Positions 34,772 through 42,588 of a stretch of DNA of 64,000 bases are shown one piece after another. A program made the position numbers and the translations under genes. A model generated the notes under the pieces. The model was not told where the DNA came from and made no database searches. It saw only the letters and a list, made by a program, of their open reading frames with translations. The DNA lies in contig UQGL01000011.1 in NCBI GenBank assembly GCA_900540595.1, positions 1 to 64,000 on the forward strand, given 5' to 3'. The stretch is from an uncultured Oscillospiraceae bacterium (lineage in GTDB: Bacteria > Bacillota > Clostridia > Oscillospirales > Ruminococcaceae). Numbering within the stretch: position 1 is the stretch's first letter; every line of letters starts with the position of its first letter.

Positions 34772-35611
34772 AGCGAGTTTAAGAGTTTCTTTAAGCAAGT
34801 TGGAGGCAATGAAGGCGACAAATGCAAATATAACACCCGTTTAGATACTTACGGCTGCGGCTGTCAACACAACTGTAACTACTGCTATGCCCGTTCATTG
34901 CTTCATTTTCGTGGATTATGGGATGCGGCGCATCCTCGTGTTGCGGACATTGAAAAGGTCCGGCGGAAAATCCGCAGTCTCCCATCCGGCAGCATCATCA
35001 GGCTTGGAGGCATGACAGACTGTTTTCAGCCCTGTGAACTCCAGTACCGCACTACCTACCAGGCCATCCAGGAGATGAACCTGTGCAGGGTAAGCTATCT
35101 CATCGTCACGAAGTCTGCACTTCCCGCTGCCCCGGAATATTTAGAGATCTTGGACAAGGAACTGGCCCATATTCAAATTACCGTGACCTGCCTAGACGAT
35201 GCACAAACCGCCCAATTTGAAAAGGCCAGTCCTCCCAGCCAGCGTATCCGCGCAATTCAGGCTCTGCAAGCGGAAGGGTATGATGTAGCAATCCGATTAA
35301 GCCCCATCGTTGAGGAATACATGGATTTCGACAAGCTGAATGATTTGGGAATTGAGCGGTGTGTGGTTGAATTTCTGCGCGTCAATTCGTGGATTAAGCA
35401 GTGGTTTCGGGGTGTTGATTTCTCTAAATATACCGTGCGGCAAGGAGGCTACTATCATCTTCCTTTGAAAGAAAAGCAGCGGATCGTAGAAAAGATACAT
35501 ATCCCACAGAAGACAATCTGTGAAGATGTAACGGAACACTATCAATTCTGGAGGGATTTTGTAAATCCCAATAAAGAGGATTGCTGTAATCTTCGGAAAA
35601 CGCATCATTGA
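34772..35611 (+). CDS. SPL-like radical SAM protein with no usable start codon
   Basis: The reading frame opens at 34772 directly after a TAA and encodes about 279 aa. The N-terminal part holds the iron-sulfur motif C-x3-C-x2-C (CQHNCNYC, about 34862-34888) within TYGCGCQHNCNYCYARS, so the annotated-looking TTG at 34898 would delete the catalytic cluster. No ATG, GTG or TTG precedes the cluster in frame, although GAGAGGTGAT sits at the right distance. Either the start was lost (a recent pseudogene) or a non-standard codon is used. The fold resembles radical SAM proteins of the spore photoproduct lyase-like group found in conjugative elements; the substrate is unknown. Confidence 0.75.
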   Translation, partial: SEFKSFFKQVGGNEGDKCKYNTRLDTYGCGCQHNCNYCYARSLLHFRGLWDAAHPRVADIEKVRRKIRSLPSGSIIRLGGMTDCFQPCELQYRTTYQAIQEMNLCRVSYLIVTKSALPAAPEYLEILDKELAHIQITVTCLDDAQTAQFEKASPPSQRIRAIQALQAEGYDVAIRLSPIVEEYMDFDKLNDLGIERCVVEFLRVNSWIKQWFRGVDFSKYTVRQGGYYHLPLKEKQRIVEKIHIPQKTICEDVTEHYQFWRDFVNPNKEDCCNLRKTHH

Positions 35612-35761
35612 CAGTTTCAATACGCCTATAAGACGCCTTTTTTCCTATTGTTCTCGAAAAACGCCGGATTGACGCTCAAATGGCGTCTTTCCGCAATTTC
35701 TATTTTAACAATGCGCTTTGAATGCGTCTGATTGACGCCTTTGATAAAGGAGGTGAGCCCC
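35612..35761 (+). other. Intergenic region with repeated ATTGACGC / GACGC motifs
   Basis: ATTGACGC occurs at 35668-35675 and 35731-35738 (63 bp apart). Each is next to an opposed GCGTC, so two small stems (GACGC...GCGTC and GCGTC...GACGC) can form. The second is 20 nt upstream of the ribosome site of the next gene. It could be an operator or leader. No gene is seen. Confidence 0.35.
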
Positions 35762-36289
35762 ATGAAGACCAGGGCTGAAATCTATGGAAACGAGGCTGCG
35801 GACTTGTTGCGGATCGTGACGATGTACCCCGGCCTCTGTGAACACCAGCTTCTTTGTTTTCACCCTGGCAAAGAAGATACTGCAAAGGCCCTGCTCTCTC
35901 ATTTGGAGAGGCAGGGCCGCATTTTTCAAACAGACGGCGGTGGTTATTTCCTGGCAGGGCAAGCACCAAAAACTGACCATGCGCTTGTCCGGGCAGTGTG
36001 GGTCCTGCTGGACTTCATCCGACGGGTAGATTACCACGCTCCGGCTGATTTTCCCGTTAAACTCGTGTTTTTTGCCGACGGTGAATTATATGAAATCGCT
36101 TATATTGCCGCCGGACAAGAGGCGCTTGTCTGCCATGCTCTGCGGGGCAACAAAGGGGGATGCCGCCGTATTATGCTGGTCGATGCTCCGGCGCAAATCG
36201 CCCAAATCGACTGTCCGGGCATATCCGGATTTTGTACTGTAGACGAGGAAGGCCGGACAAATTATTTCAAGAAAGCAGGAGGCACATGA
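35762..36289 (+). CDS. DUF5697-like conserved element protein
   Basis: 175 aa from the ATG at 35762 with GGAGGTGAG upstream. The N-terminus (EAADLLRIVTMYPGLCEHQLLCFHPGKED) reads as a winged helix for the first ~75 residues, followed by a C-terminal alpha/beta domain. It matches what I recall as DUF5697, a family found in Firmicute conjugative elements near VirD4. Its stop abuts the TTG of the next gene. The role is unknown; a DNA-binding accessory to transfer is plausible. Confidence 0.7.
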   Translation: MKTRAEIYGNEAADLLRIVTMYPGLCEHQLLCFHPGKEDTAKALLSHLERQGRIFQTDGGGYFLAGQAPKTDHALVRAVWVLLDFIRRVDYHAPADFPVKLVFFADGELYEIAYIAAGQEALVCHALRGNKGGCRRIMLVDAPAQIAQIDCPGISGFCTVDEEGRTNYFKKAGGT

Positions 36290-36952
36290 TTGGATCGAAA
36301 ACTAATATCCCACCGCATTGGAAGCATTCTCGACGATATATCCCGTCTGAGTAATGCGCTGTACGCGCTGGACACCACCGACATCCAGCGTTACCCCGAC
36401 AACTATGAAACGCTTTCCATAGATGCCGCTTTACGGGCAGAGCGGATTGCCTGCCGGCTGCGGCATCTGATTTATTCCAGTACAACCATCCGCAAAGGTG
36501 ACTATCTCAAATCCGCCGGTGCAACGCACGGCATCACTGTCAACTGCGAGAACAGGGTGCTGGAGGTGACGCTGCCCTGTTTGCTGCCAAAGCGCAAACA
36601 GCGGCAAAGCGATGAGTTCCTGTTGGACCCGCTCTATTTTGTCCTTGATCAATACGCCAGAGAACACCCACTTCCGTATTACCGCGATTGCGTTGTCTGC
36701 TTCGCCCAGGTCTATGACCGGGCACTTCCCGACAGGAGGATACGCGATTACGATAATTTGTCGGAAAAGCAATTACTGGATCTTCTCTCTTCCTTTGTGA
36801 TGGCTGATGATACCGGCCTGTTGTGCGACGCCTATAACACGGCTGAACTGGGCGACCAGGATTGCACAAAAATCTATATCATGGAGAAGCAGCGTTTTCC
36901 GCAATGGCTGACAGAGCATAAAACGAGTCTAAAATCCATCTCGGATTTTTGA
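36290..36952 (+). CDS. DUF6100-like conserved element protein
   Basis: 220 aa, soluble, from TTG at 36290 immediately after the previous stop, with AGCAGGAGG upstream. It has an N-terminal helical half (residues 1-65) and a C-terminal alpha/beta half. I recall similar proteins as DUF6100 next to DUF5697 in conjugative elements of Clostridia. No catalytic motif is visible. Co-transcription with its neighbours is evident from the zero-gap spacing. Confidence 0.65.
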   Translation: MDRKLISHRIGSILDDISRLSNALYALDTTDIQRYPDNYETLSIDAALRAERIACRLRHLIYSSTTIRKGDYLKSAGATHGITVNCENRVLEVTLPCLLPKRKQRQSDEFLLDPLYFVLDQYAREHPLPYYRDCVVCFAQVYDRALPDRRIRDYDNLSEKQLLDLLSSFVMADDTGLLCDAYNTAELGDQDCTKIYIMEKQRFPQWLTEHKTSLKSISDF

Positions 36953-36999
36953 CCATTTTGGGCCTTCTCCGGCCCGACATTCAGTGAAGCGGCTGAAAC

Positions 37000-37020
37000 G
37001 CCCGATTTTCCGGGCTTTTT
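37000..37020 (+). terminator. Terminator-like hairpin after the DUF6100-like gene
   Basis: GCCCG ATTTTC CGGGC followed by TTTTT, about 50 nt past the stop. Another small stem (GGGCC TTCTC GGCCC) precedes it. Confidence 0.6.
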
Positions 37021-37039
37021 CCCCTCATGGGGAGGCCCA

Positions 37040-37073
37040 TTTTTACCGAAGTCCTCAGTCATTACGGTAAAAA
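37040..37073. other. Inverted repeat upstream of the wHTH gene
   Basis: TTTTTACCG (37040-37048) and CGGTAAAAA (37065-37073), perfect 9-bp arms with a 16-nt spacer, 28 nt before a TTG start with a strong ribosome site. Candidate operator for the gene that follows. Confidence 0.5.
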
Positions 37074-37225
37074 TCCTGTGCTTTCAAGGGAGGTGACTAC
37101 TTGGGAAAAGCACCAACTATTTTCCACAGCCGGATACGCTTCCGTTCCGGCTTTTATCGCTGACCGCTATTTCGGGAGAGTTCCCCACCAGCCAGCTCAA
37201 CCGCCTTCCCGCCAGTCCTTACTAC

Positions 37226-38224
37226 TTGGAGGCGGTCGTGACTGCGCTCAAAAAGGCCGGACTGCTGCGCACCTACTACCGGGACCGGCTCCGGGGCTAT
37301 CGGCTGGGGATCAAAGCCAAGTCAGCTCTGCTGGACGGATGGCCCGAGCGTTTTACATTCTGCCTTACAGGAGACGCAGAAACCAACCGGCTCAAAAGCG
37401 AAGCAAACCGGAGGTTTCGGCTCCACCGCCTCGCGGAAACCTATATCACTATAGGCAATGCCGGGGTACTGCTCTACCCGGATGAAAAGCCGAAGGTCTT
37501 TGCCCAGACCGGTTTTGGCGGCGAAGCTGTAACATATCCTGTGTTTTACAGTTCACGCGAAGTCAAGGAATTGGGGGCTGATGCCACCCAGATTCGAAGC
37601 TCCCGCTTCGCAGGGGTGCTGCTGGCCCCCACCGGCATCTTTGTGACCTACAATAGCGGGGGCGCTCTGATGAAGTGGCGCTACAAATCCGAACTGCGGG
37701 TAAAAACGCTCCTCTGGAACATTCTATGCCAGCAGCGTCTGGCCCAGCAGTACCGTGTCGAGCAGGTACATGGACTGGTATTGGGGGACAGCATGGATCT
37801 GGCCTACCAGATACTCACCAGTACCGGCGGGGCCAAGCATGACTACTTCATGCTGGACGGCAGCTACGACCACTTTTATTTCCTAACCAATGACCATCAG
37901 GGAGAGGTGATACTGGCGTTACTGTGTGACCCTGTGAAAACCGCGGAACTTGACCGCATTCTGTCACAGGGCCTCTCCGCCGGCAATCCCGGCAGTGCCA
38001 TGGAGCAGGATGCCGCAGAGCCGGATGGAACGCCGGTGCTGTTCGGTTACTTCTGCGATCTGCCCCGGATCGTGCGCTTTAACACCTCCCTCGAACTGAT
38101 GGAACGCCCCGGTACACTGATCTGCTTTGATTTTCAAGCAGATGTGCTGCGCCGCTACTGCGGTGACCGGGTACACCTGCAAACCATTGACTTTACAAAA
38201 TTCGAGGGGAGGTTGTTCCCATAA
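37226..38224 (+). CDS. Winged-helix element protein, N-terminal frameshift suspected
   Basis: 332 aa from the first in-frame TTG, but coding character begins earlier. The same frame from about 37136 reads LPFRLLSLTAISGEFPTSQL, a helix-turn-helix-like start of the domain. A good ribosome site (GGGAGGTGACTAC) precedes TTG at 37101 in another frame, which gives MGKAPTIFHSRIRFRSGFYR and then stops. A small deletion near 37155 would explain both. The N-terminal part resembles replication-relaxation-type winged helices; the rest is a conserved alpha/beta region ending in FEGRLFP. Its stop overlaps the proposed VirD4 start. Confidence 0.6.
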   Translation: MEAVVTALKKAGLLRTYYRDRLRGYRLGIKAKSALLDGWPERFTFCLTGDAETNRLKSEANRRFRLHRLAETYITIGNAGVLLYPDEKPKVFAQTGFGGEAVTYPVFYSSREVKELGADATQIRSSRFAGVLLAPTGIFVTYNSGGALMKWRYKSELRVKTLLWNILCQQRLAQQYRVEQVHGLVLGDSMDLAYQILTSTGGAKHDYFMLDGSYDHFYFLTNDHQGEVILALLCDPVKTAELDRILSQGLSAGNPGSAMEQDAAEPDGTPVLFGYFCDLPRIVRFNTSLELMERPGTLICFDFQADVLRRYCGDRVHLQTIDFTKFEGRLFP

Positions 38225-40158
38225 ACAAAAAGAAACTGATCATAGGCCTGGCAGCAGCACCGGCCGCCGCATTTGCGATTCTATACGCAGGCGGTTTCCT
38301 GGCGCAGCTGTTTGGCAATTATGCAGTATGGAAACAGGGTGGCGGCATCCCCGGAGACGGAACTTCTCCGGCGATGGCATCACCCGATTTTTTTACCTGT
38401 CTGGCCTCCGTATTTCGTCCGCCCTACGGAGTGTACGGTGTCCTGATCTGCATCGGCCTGTTGGCAGTCCTGCTGCTCATGGTCATGCGCATGGGCTACA
38501 GCGATACCGGCGAATATGATACTGACCGGAATTTCATTTACTCGGCCAAGGGCACCTACGGTACCTCCGGCTGGATGAGCCGCAAGGAAATGGCTGGTGT
38601 GTTGGATCTGGTGCCTGACCTGCGCAAGCATAAAGGCGTTGTACTGGGAATGCTGGACAACAAGGCTGTCTGTATTCCCGAAAATCCCCATATCAACGGC
38701 AATCTGGCTGTGTATGGCTCCAGCGGCAGCATGAAAACCCGGTCCTTTTGCATGAATCGTATCCTTCAGGCGGCGGTCCGCGGAGAATCCCTGATTATTT
38801 CAGATCCGAAAAGTGAGCTCTACGAAAAATCCAGCGAGTATCTGCGGGATCAGGGGTACTGTGTCAAGGTGTTCAATTTGGTCAATCCGGAAAACTCGGA
38901 CAGTTGGAACTGCCTTTCCGAAGTGGAGGGGCAGGAACTGATGGCGCAGCTTTTTGTAGATGTCATCATTAAGAACACCATCAACAACGGCAAGGGCGAC
39001 CATTTCTGGGATTCCTGCGAGATGAACTTGCTGAAAGCCCTCGTCCTCTATGTGGACCAGAGTTATGCAGAGCAAAACCGCAATATCGGAGAGGTGTACC
39101 GGCTGCTGACTTTAAGCGGCGAGTCCGATTTGGACAGCCTGTTTGAGAACTTGCCGCCCACCCATCCGGCCAAAGCGCCATACAGCTTGTATAAGCAGGC
39201 CAGCGATACAGTCCGCAGCGGCGTCATCATCGGCCTCGGCTCCCGTCTGCAGGTGTTCCAGTCGGAGCTGATTAAGAAGATCACCACCCGGGATGAAATT
39301 GACTTGGATCTGCCCGGCCAGGAGCGGTGCGCCTACTTCCTTGTTACCAGCGACCAGGACAGCACCTTTGACTTTCTGGCAAGCCTGTTCCTGTCCTTCT
39401 GCTTCATCAAGCTGGTGCGGTATGCAGACAAGAACTGCGAAGGAGGCAAGCTGCCGGTGCCGGTGCATGTCCTGGGTGAAGAATTAACAGCCTGCGGCAC
39501 CATTCCAGACCTCTCCCGCCGGTTAAGCGTCATTCGTTCAAGAAATATCTCTATGAGCTGTGTGTTTCAGAACTTGGCGGGCTTGCAGAATCGGTATCCT
39601 CTCAATCTCTGGCAGGAAATTCTGGGCAACTGCGACGCGCAGTTGTTTCTGGGCTGCACGGATGAATTGACGGCGGAGTTTATTTCTTCCCGCACGGGAC
39701 TGGCTTCTGTGTCGGTATCCAGCAAATCCAAGCAGCTGGGTACCTGGCGTATCTCCAACTACACGCCGGAATACCGGGAAACCTCTGGTGTCGGCAAGCG
39801 TCCTGTCCTCACCCCGGACGAAGTTCTGCGGCTGCCTATCAAGCAGGCGCTGGTCATCATCCGGGGGCAAAAAGTTCTCAAGGTAGACAAAATGGACTAT
39901 TCCAAACATCCGGAGGCATCCAAGCTCCGTTCCTGCAAGGCATCCGCCCACATCCCCGAATGGCGCAGGCTGGAACAGGAGCAACCGAAACCCTCTGCGG
40001 CACAGCCAAAGCCGCAGGCCCCCGCGCCTAAAAAGCCAGTGAAGAAAAAGCCGAAAGCGGCCAGCACATCTACCGGCACCAAGCAGACCGCAGCCGTTCC
40101 AACCGCAGAGGCTCCGAATGGCATCATCACGACAGATAAGGACTCGATCCTTTCTTAA
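38221..40158 (+). CDS. virD4: VirD4/TraG-type coupling protein, possible ATA start
   Basis: T4SS coupling ATPase that links the relaxase-DNA complex to the channel. Walker A-like GSSGSMKT begins near residue 166 counted from 38221; the TraG/VirD4 core (DPKSELYE, LGEELTACGTIPDLS) follows. The C-terminus is a Pro/Lys/Ala-rich tail of about 60 residues. The first in-frame ATG is 38374 (594 aa), but upstream codons from 38221 (INKKKLIIGLAAAPAAAFAI) encode the expected first membrane helix. GAGGGGAGG lies at ideal distance before ATA at 38221, which overlaps the previous stop as ATAA. I therefore extend it, noting 38374 as the conservative start. Confidence 0.9.
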   Translation: MNKKKLIIGLAAAPAAAFAILYAGGFLAQLFGNYAVWKQGGGIPGDGTSPAMASPDFFTCLASVFRPPYGVYGVLICIGLLAVLLLMVMRMGYSDTGEYDTDRNFIYSAKGTYGTSGWMSRKEMAGVLDLVPDLRKHKGVVLGMLDNKAVCIPENPHINGNLAVYGSSGSMKTRSFCMNRILQAAVRGESLIISDPKSELYEKSSEYLRDQGYCVKVFNLVNPENSDSWNCLSEVEGQELMAQLFVDVIIKNTINNGKGDHFWDSCEMNLLKALVLYVDQSYAEQNRNIGEVYRLLTLSGESDLDSLFENLPPTHPAKAPYSLYKQASDTVRSGVIIGLGSRLQVFQSELIKKITTRDEIDLDLPGQERCAYFLVTSDQDSTFDFLASLFLSFCFIKLVRYADKNCEGGKLPVPVHVLGEELTACGTIPDLSRRLSVIRSRNISMSCVFQNLAGLQNRYPLNLWQEILGNCDAQLFLGCTDELTAEFISSRTGLASVSVSSKSKQLGTWRISNYTPEYRETSGVGKRPVLTPDEVLRLPIKQALVIIRGQKVLKVDKMDYSKHPEASKLRSCKASAHIPEWRRLEQEQPKPSAAQPKPQAPAPKKPVKKKPKAASTSTGTKQTAAVPTAEAPNGIITTDKDSILS

Positions 40159-40182
40159 TACAAAACATAGGAGGTTAATTTT

Positions 40183-41778
40183 ATGGCAACCAAGAAAAAA
40201 GTATTGCTGGAGCAGGAAACTCCTGTTCCTGAAAACACCGCCCCCGCGGACGGTACCATTTCTTCCGCTGGCCCCCCGGCTGATGCGGCGGCGCCGCCTG
40301 ACAGTGACGATTTGAGTGCGCTGCTGGCCTCTATGGATCAGACCAATGACAGCGCCTCTACGGATCAATCTGATGGCGACGCCACTTTGGAAGGCTCTGA
40401 CCCTCCCCTTGAGTTTATGGAAACGGAGGCGTCTGATGAAGCTGCCCCCGAGGGTGACGGCACGGCCTCTGGCGCCCCTTCCGATTCGGATGAGCCTGCC
40501 GGATCGGCGGCCGGTGAGGATGGCGACGGTGAGGAAGAGACTCCTTCCAATTTGTCTGCTGAAGGTGCAGATGGCATCCCGGCGGAGACGGTTTCCGAAA
40601 CTGCTGGGGAGCCGGCTCCCCCCAAGCCCAAGCGGGCACCCCGGCGGAAAAAGGCGGCACCTGTGGAAGATCCCGTACATGGCGAGAATGAGGACTCTGC
40701 GGAGGCTCCGGCTGCTGAAGAGCAGGCTGTGGAATCTTCCGCCTCTGTTGAGAATACGGCGCCGCCTGATGAGGGAGAAACACCCATTTCAGAGGATACC
40801 GCTCCCCAAGAGGAGGCGCCGGTAGATACTGCGTCTGCTCTGCGCCGGACCGCCGTAACACACCGCAGTGACGCCTCTATCCTGACCATCCGCAGTCGTG
40901 AAGAGGTGGAAACACAGGAAGACCGCGAGGATGTCATTTGGCACGAGATCCACAACGCCTACCGCACCCGCCGCATCCTCACAGGGCAGCTGGGCGGCAT
41001 TGAGCAGCTGGACAACCGCAAAACTGTGGCCGTAGTGGATTACAAGGGCTTCCGCATCATTATCCCCATCAAGGAGATGATGATCAATCTGGGCCGCAGC
41101 CCTTCCGGCCAGGAGTATGCCGACCTGATGCTGCGTCAAAACAAGATTTTAGGGAATATGCTGGGGGCGGACATTGACTTTGTGGTGCGCGGCATCGACT
41201 CCAAGACCCGCAGCGTTGTCGCAAGCCGCCGTGAGGCTATGATGCGGAAGCGTCAGACCTTTTATTTCGATTTGGACGCCGAGGGGAAGTACCGCATCTA
41301 CGAGGGGCGTATTGTTCAGGCCCGGGTCATCGCTGTTGCGGAGAAGGTCATCCGCGTCGAGGTATTCGGCGTTGAAACCTCAATTCTGGCCCGTGATTTG
41401 GCTTGGGACTGGATCGGCGATGCCCACGAGCGTTTCTCCGTGGGCGATGAAGTGCTGGTCCGCATTCTCAATGTGCGGCGCAACAGCCTTGAAGACCTCG
41501 GAATCCGTGCCGACATCAAGAGCACATCTGAAAACACCGACCGGGACAATCTCCAGAAGTGCCGAATCCAGGGCAAGTATGCCGGAAAAGTGACCGATGT
41601 GCATAAGGGCGTGGTCTATGTCCGGCTTGCCAATGGCGTCAATGCGGTGGCTCATTCCTGCTATGACTACCGGATGCCCGGAAAGAAGGATGATGTATCC
41701 TTTGCCGTCACCCATTTGGATGTGGAGCGCGGTATCGCTCTTGGAATTATCACCCGTATCATCCGGCAGAACCTGTAA
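40183..41778 (+). CDS. S1-domain RNA-binding protein with long acidic disordered N-terminus
   Basis: 531 aa. Residues 1-225 are low-complexity and strongly acidic (Asp, Glu, Ala, Pro, Ser). The folded C-terminal part carries an S1-type beta barrel around 374-432 (YEGRIVQARVIAVAEKVIRVEVFGVE) and a second S1-like unit from about 455 (GKYAGKVTDVHKGVVYVRLANG). AGGAGG precedes the ATG 24 nt after virD4. S1 proteins bind single-stranded RNA; in a conjugative element this one could act on mRNA translation or termination, but nothing proves it. Confidence 0.75.
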   Translation: MATKKKVLLEQETPVPENTAPADGTISSAGPPADAAAPPDSDDLSALLASMDQTNDSASTDQSDGDATLEGSDPPLEFMETEASDEAAPEGDGTASGAPSDSDEPAGSAAGEDGDGEEETPSNLSAEGADGIPAETVSETAGEPAPPKPKRAPRRKKAAPVEDPVHGENEDSAEAPAAEEQAVESSASVENTAPPDEGETPISEDTAPQEEAPVDTASALRRTAVTHRSDASILTIRSREEVETQEDREDVIWHEIHNAYRTRRILTGQLGGIEQLDNRKTVAVVDYKGFRIIIPIKEMMINLGRSPSGQEYADLMLRQNKILGNMLGADIDFVVRGIDSKTRSVVASRREAMMRKRQTFYFDLDAEGKYRIYEGRIVQARVIAVAEKVIRVEVFGVETSILARDLAWDWIGDAHERFSVGDEVLVRILNVRRNSLEDLGIRADIKSTSENTDRDNLQKCRIQGKYAGKVTDVHKGVVYVRLANGVNAVAHSCYDYRMPGKKDDVSFAVTHLDVERGIALGIITRIIRQNL

Positions 41779-41784
41779 CCCGAA

Positions 41785-41832
41785 AACCGCCTGGGAAGTA
41801 TCAAATAGCTGCTTCTCAGGCGGTTGTTTTTA
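41785..41832 (+). terminator. Terminator after the S1-domain gene
   Basis: AACCGCCTG (41785-41793) pairs with CAGGCGGTT (41817-41825), followed by GTTTTTATT. It ends the T4SS block before the AbiE cargo. Confidence 0.85.
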
Positions 41833-41911
41833 TTGCGATGTCATCCGGTTTCGATGCTGAAAAATCAGTATAAATTTTTTGGCTATGGCAATCCTAATTA
41901 CGAAATGCTCA

Positions 41912-41950
41912 TTGCATTTTTGTAACCAATTATATATAATATTGGTTACA
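41912..41950 (+). promoter_or_regulatory. AbiE promoter with operator around the -10
   Basis: TTGCAT (41912-41917), 17 nt, TATAAT (41935-41940). A perfect 10-bp inverted repeat TGTAACCAAT / ATTGGTTACA (41921-41930, 41941-41950) flanks and covers the -10. Type IV AbiEi antitoxins are known to repress their own promoter by binding inverted repeats, so this is the likely AbiEi site. Confidence 0.8.
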
Positions 41951-41967
41951 GAAAGGAGGCCAAGCAT

Positions 41968-42588
41968 ATGAGCAACAGTTACATGGAAAAAATCCGTGAA
42001 CGAATTATGCAGGCTCCGGATGGCAGCGTATTTGTCAATTCAGATTTTGCTGATATTACAGACACCAACACAATCAAGCAAATTATTAGCCGTCTAATCA
42101 AAGAAGGAACTTTACGCCGCATTATCCGTGGTGTATTTGAAAAGCCCAAATACAGTAAACTCTTGCAGGAATATGTTGCTGCTGACCCAAATGAGATTGC
42201 CAATGCTCTTGCAAGGTGTTATCACTGGACCATAGCGCCTTGTGGGGATACTGCTCTGAATAAGTTGGGATTGTCCACACAGGTTACTGCTGTGTGGTCG
42301 TATATCAGTGATGGCCCCTACAAAACATATGAATGGGATAAGACAAAAATCGAATTTAAGCATCGGACTAATAAAGAAATAACGGGCTTATCTCCTACAA
42401 CAATTTTAGTAATTCAGGCTCTAAAAACTCTTGGCAAAGAAAACACTGATTCAAAGGTCATACGGATCCTCTCTCACCGGCTGAACACCGAGGAAAAAGC
42501 GGCATTACTTCGAGAGGGCTCTGAAGCAACAGACTGGGTTTATAATGTGATAAGGGAAATTTGCAAAGGAGAAAAAGAGAATGATTGA
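41968..42588 (+). CDS. AbiEi-like antitoxin / autorepressor (DUF6088 type)
   Basis: 206 aa. An N-terminal winged helix (residues 1-60: VFVNSDFADITDTNTIKQII then LIKEGTLRRIIRGVF) is followed by the AbiEi-type C-terminal antitoxin domain (HWTIAPCGDTALNKLGLS). It overlaps the toxin gene by 8 nt. In type IV systems the antitoxin does not bind the toxin; it opposes its effect and represses the operon. The pair is distinctly AT-richer than flanking genes, a sign of separate acquisition. AAAGGAGG precedes the ATG. Confidence 0.85.
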   Translation: MSNSYMEKIRERIMQAPDGSVFVNSDFADITDTNTIKQIISRLIKEGTLRRIIRGVFEKPKYSKLLQEYVAADPNEIANALARCYHWTIAPCGDTALNKLGLSTQVTAVWSYISDGPYKTYEWDKTKIEFKHRTNKEITGLSPTTILVIQALKTLGKENTDSKVIRILSHRLNTEEKAALLREGSEATDWVYNVIREICKGEKEND

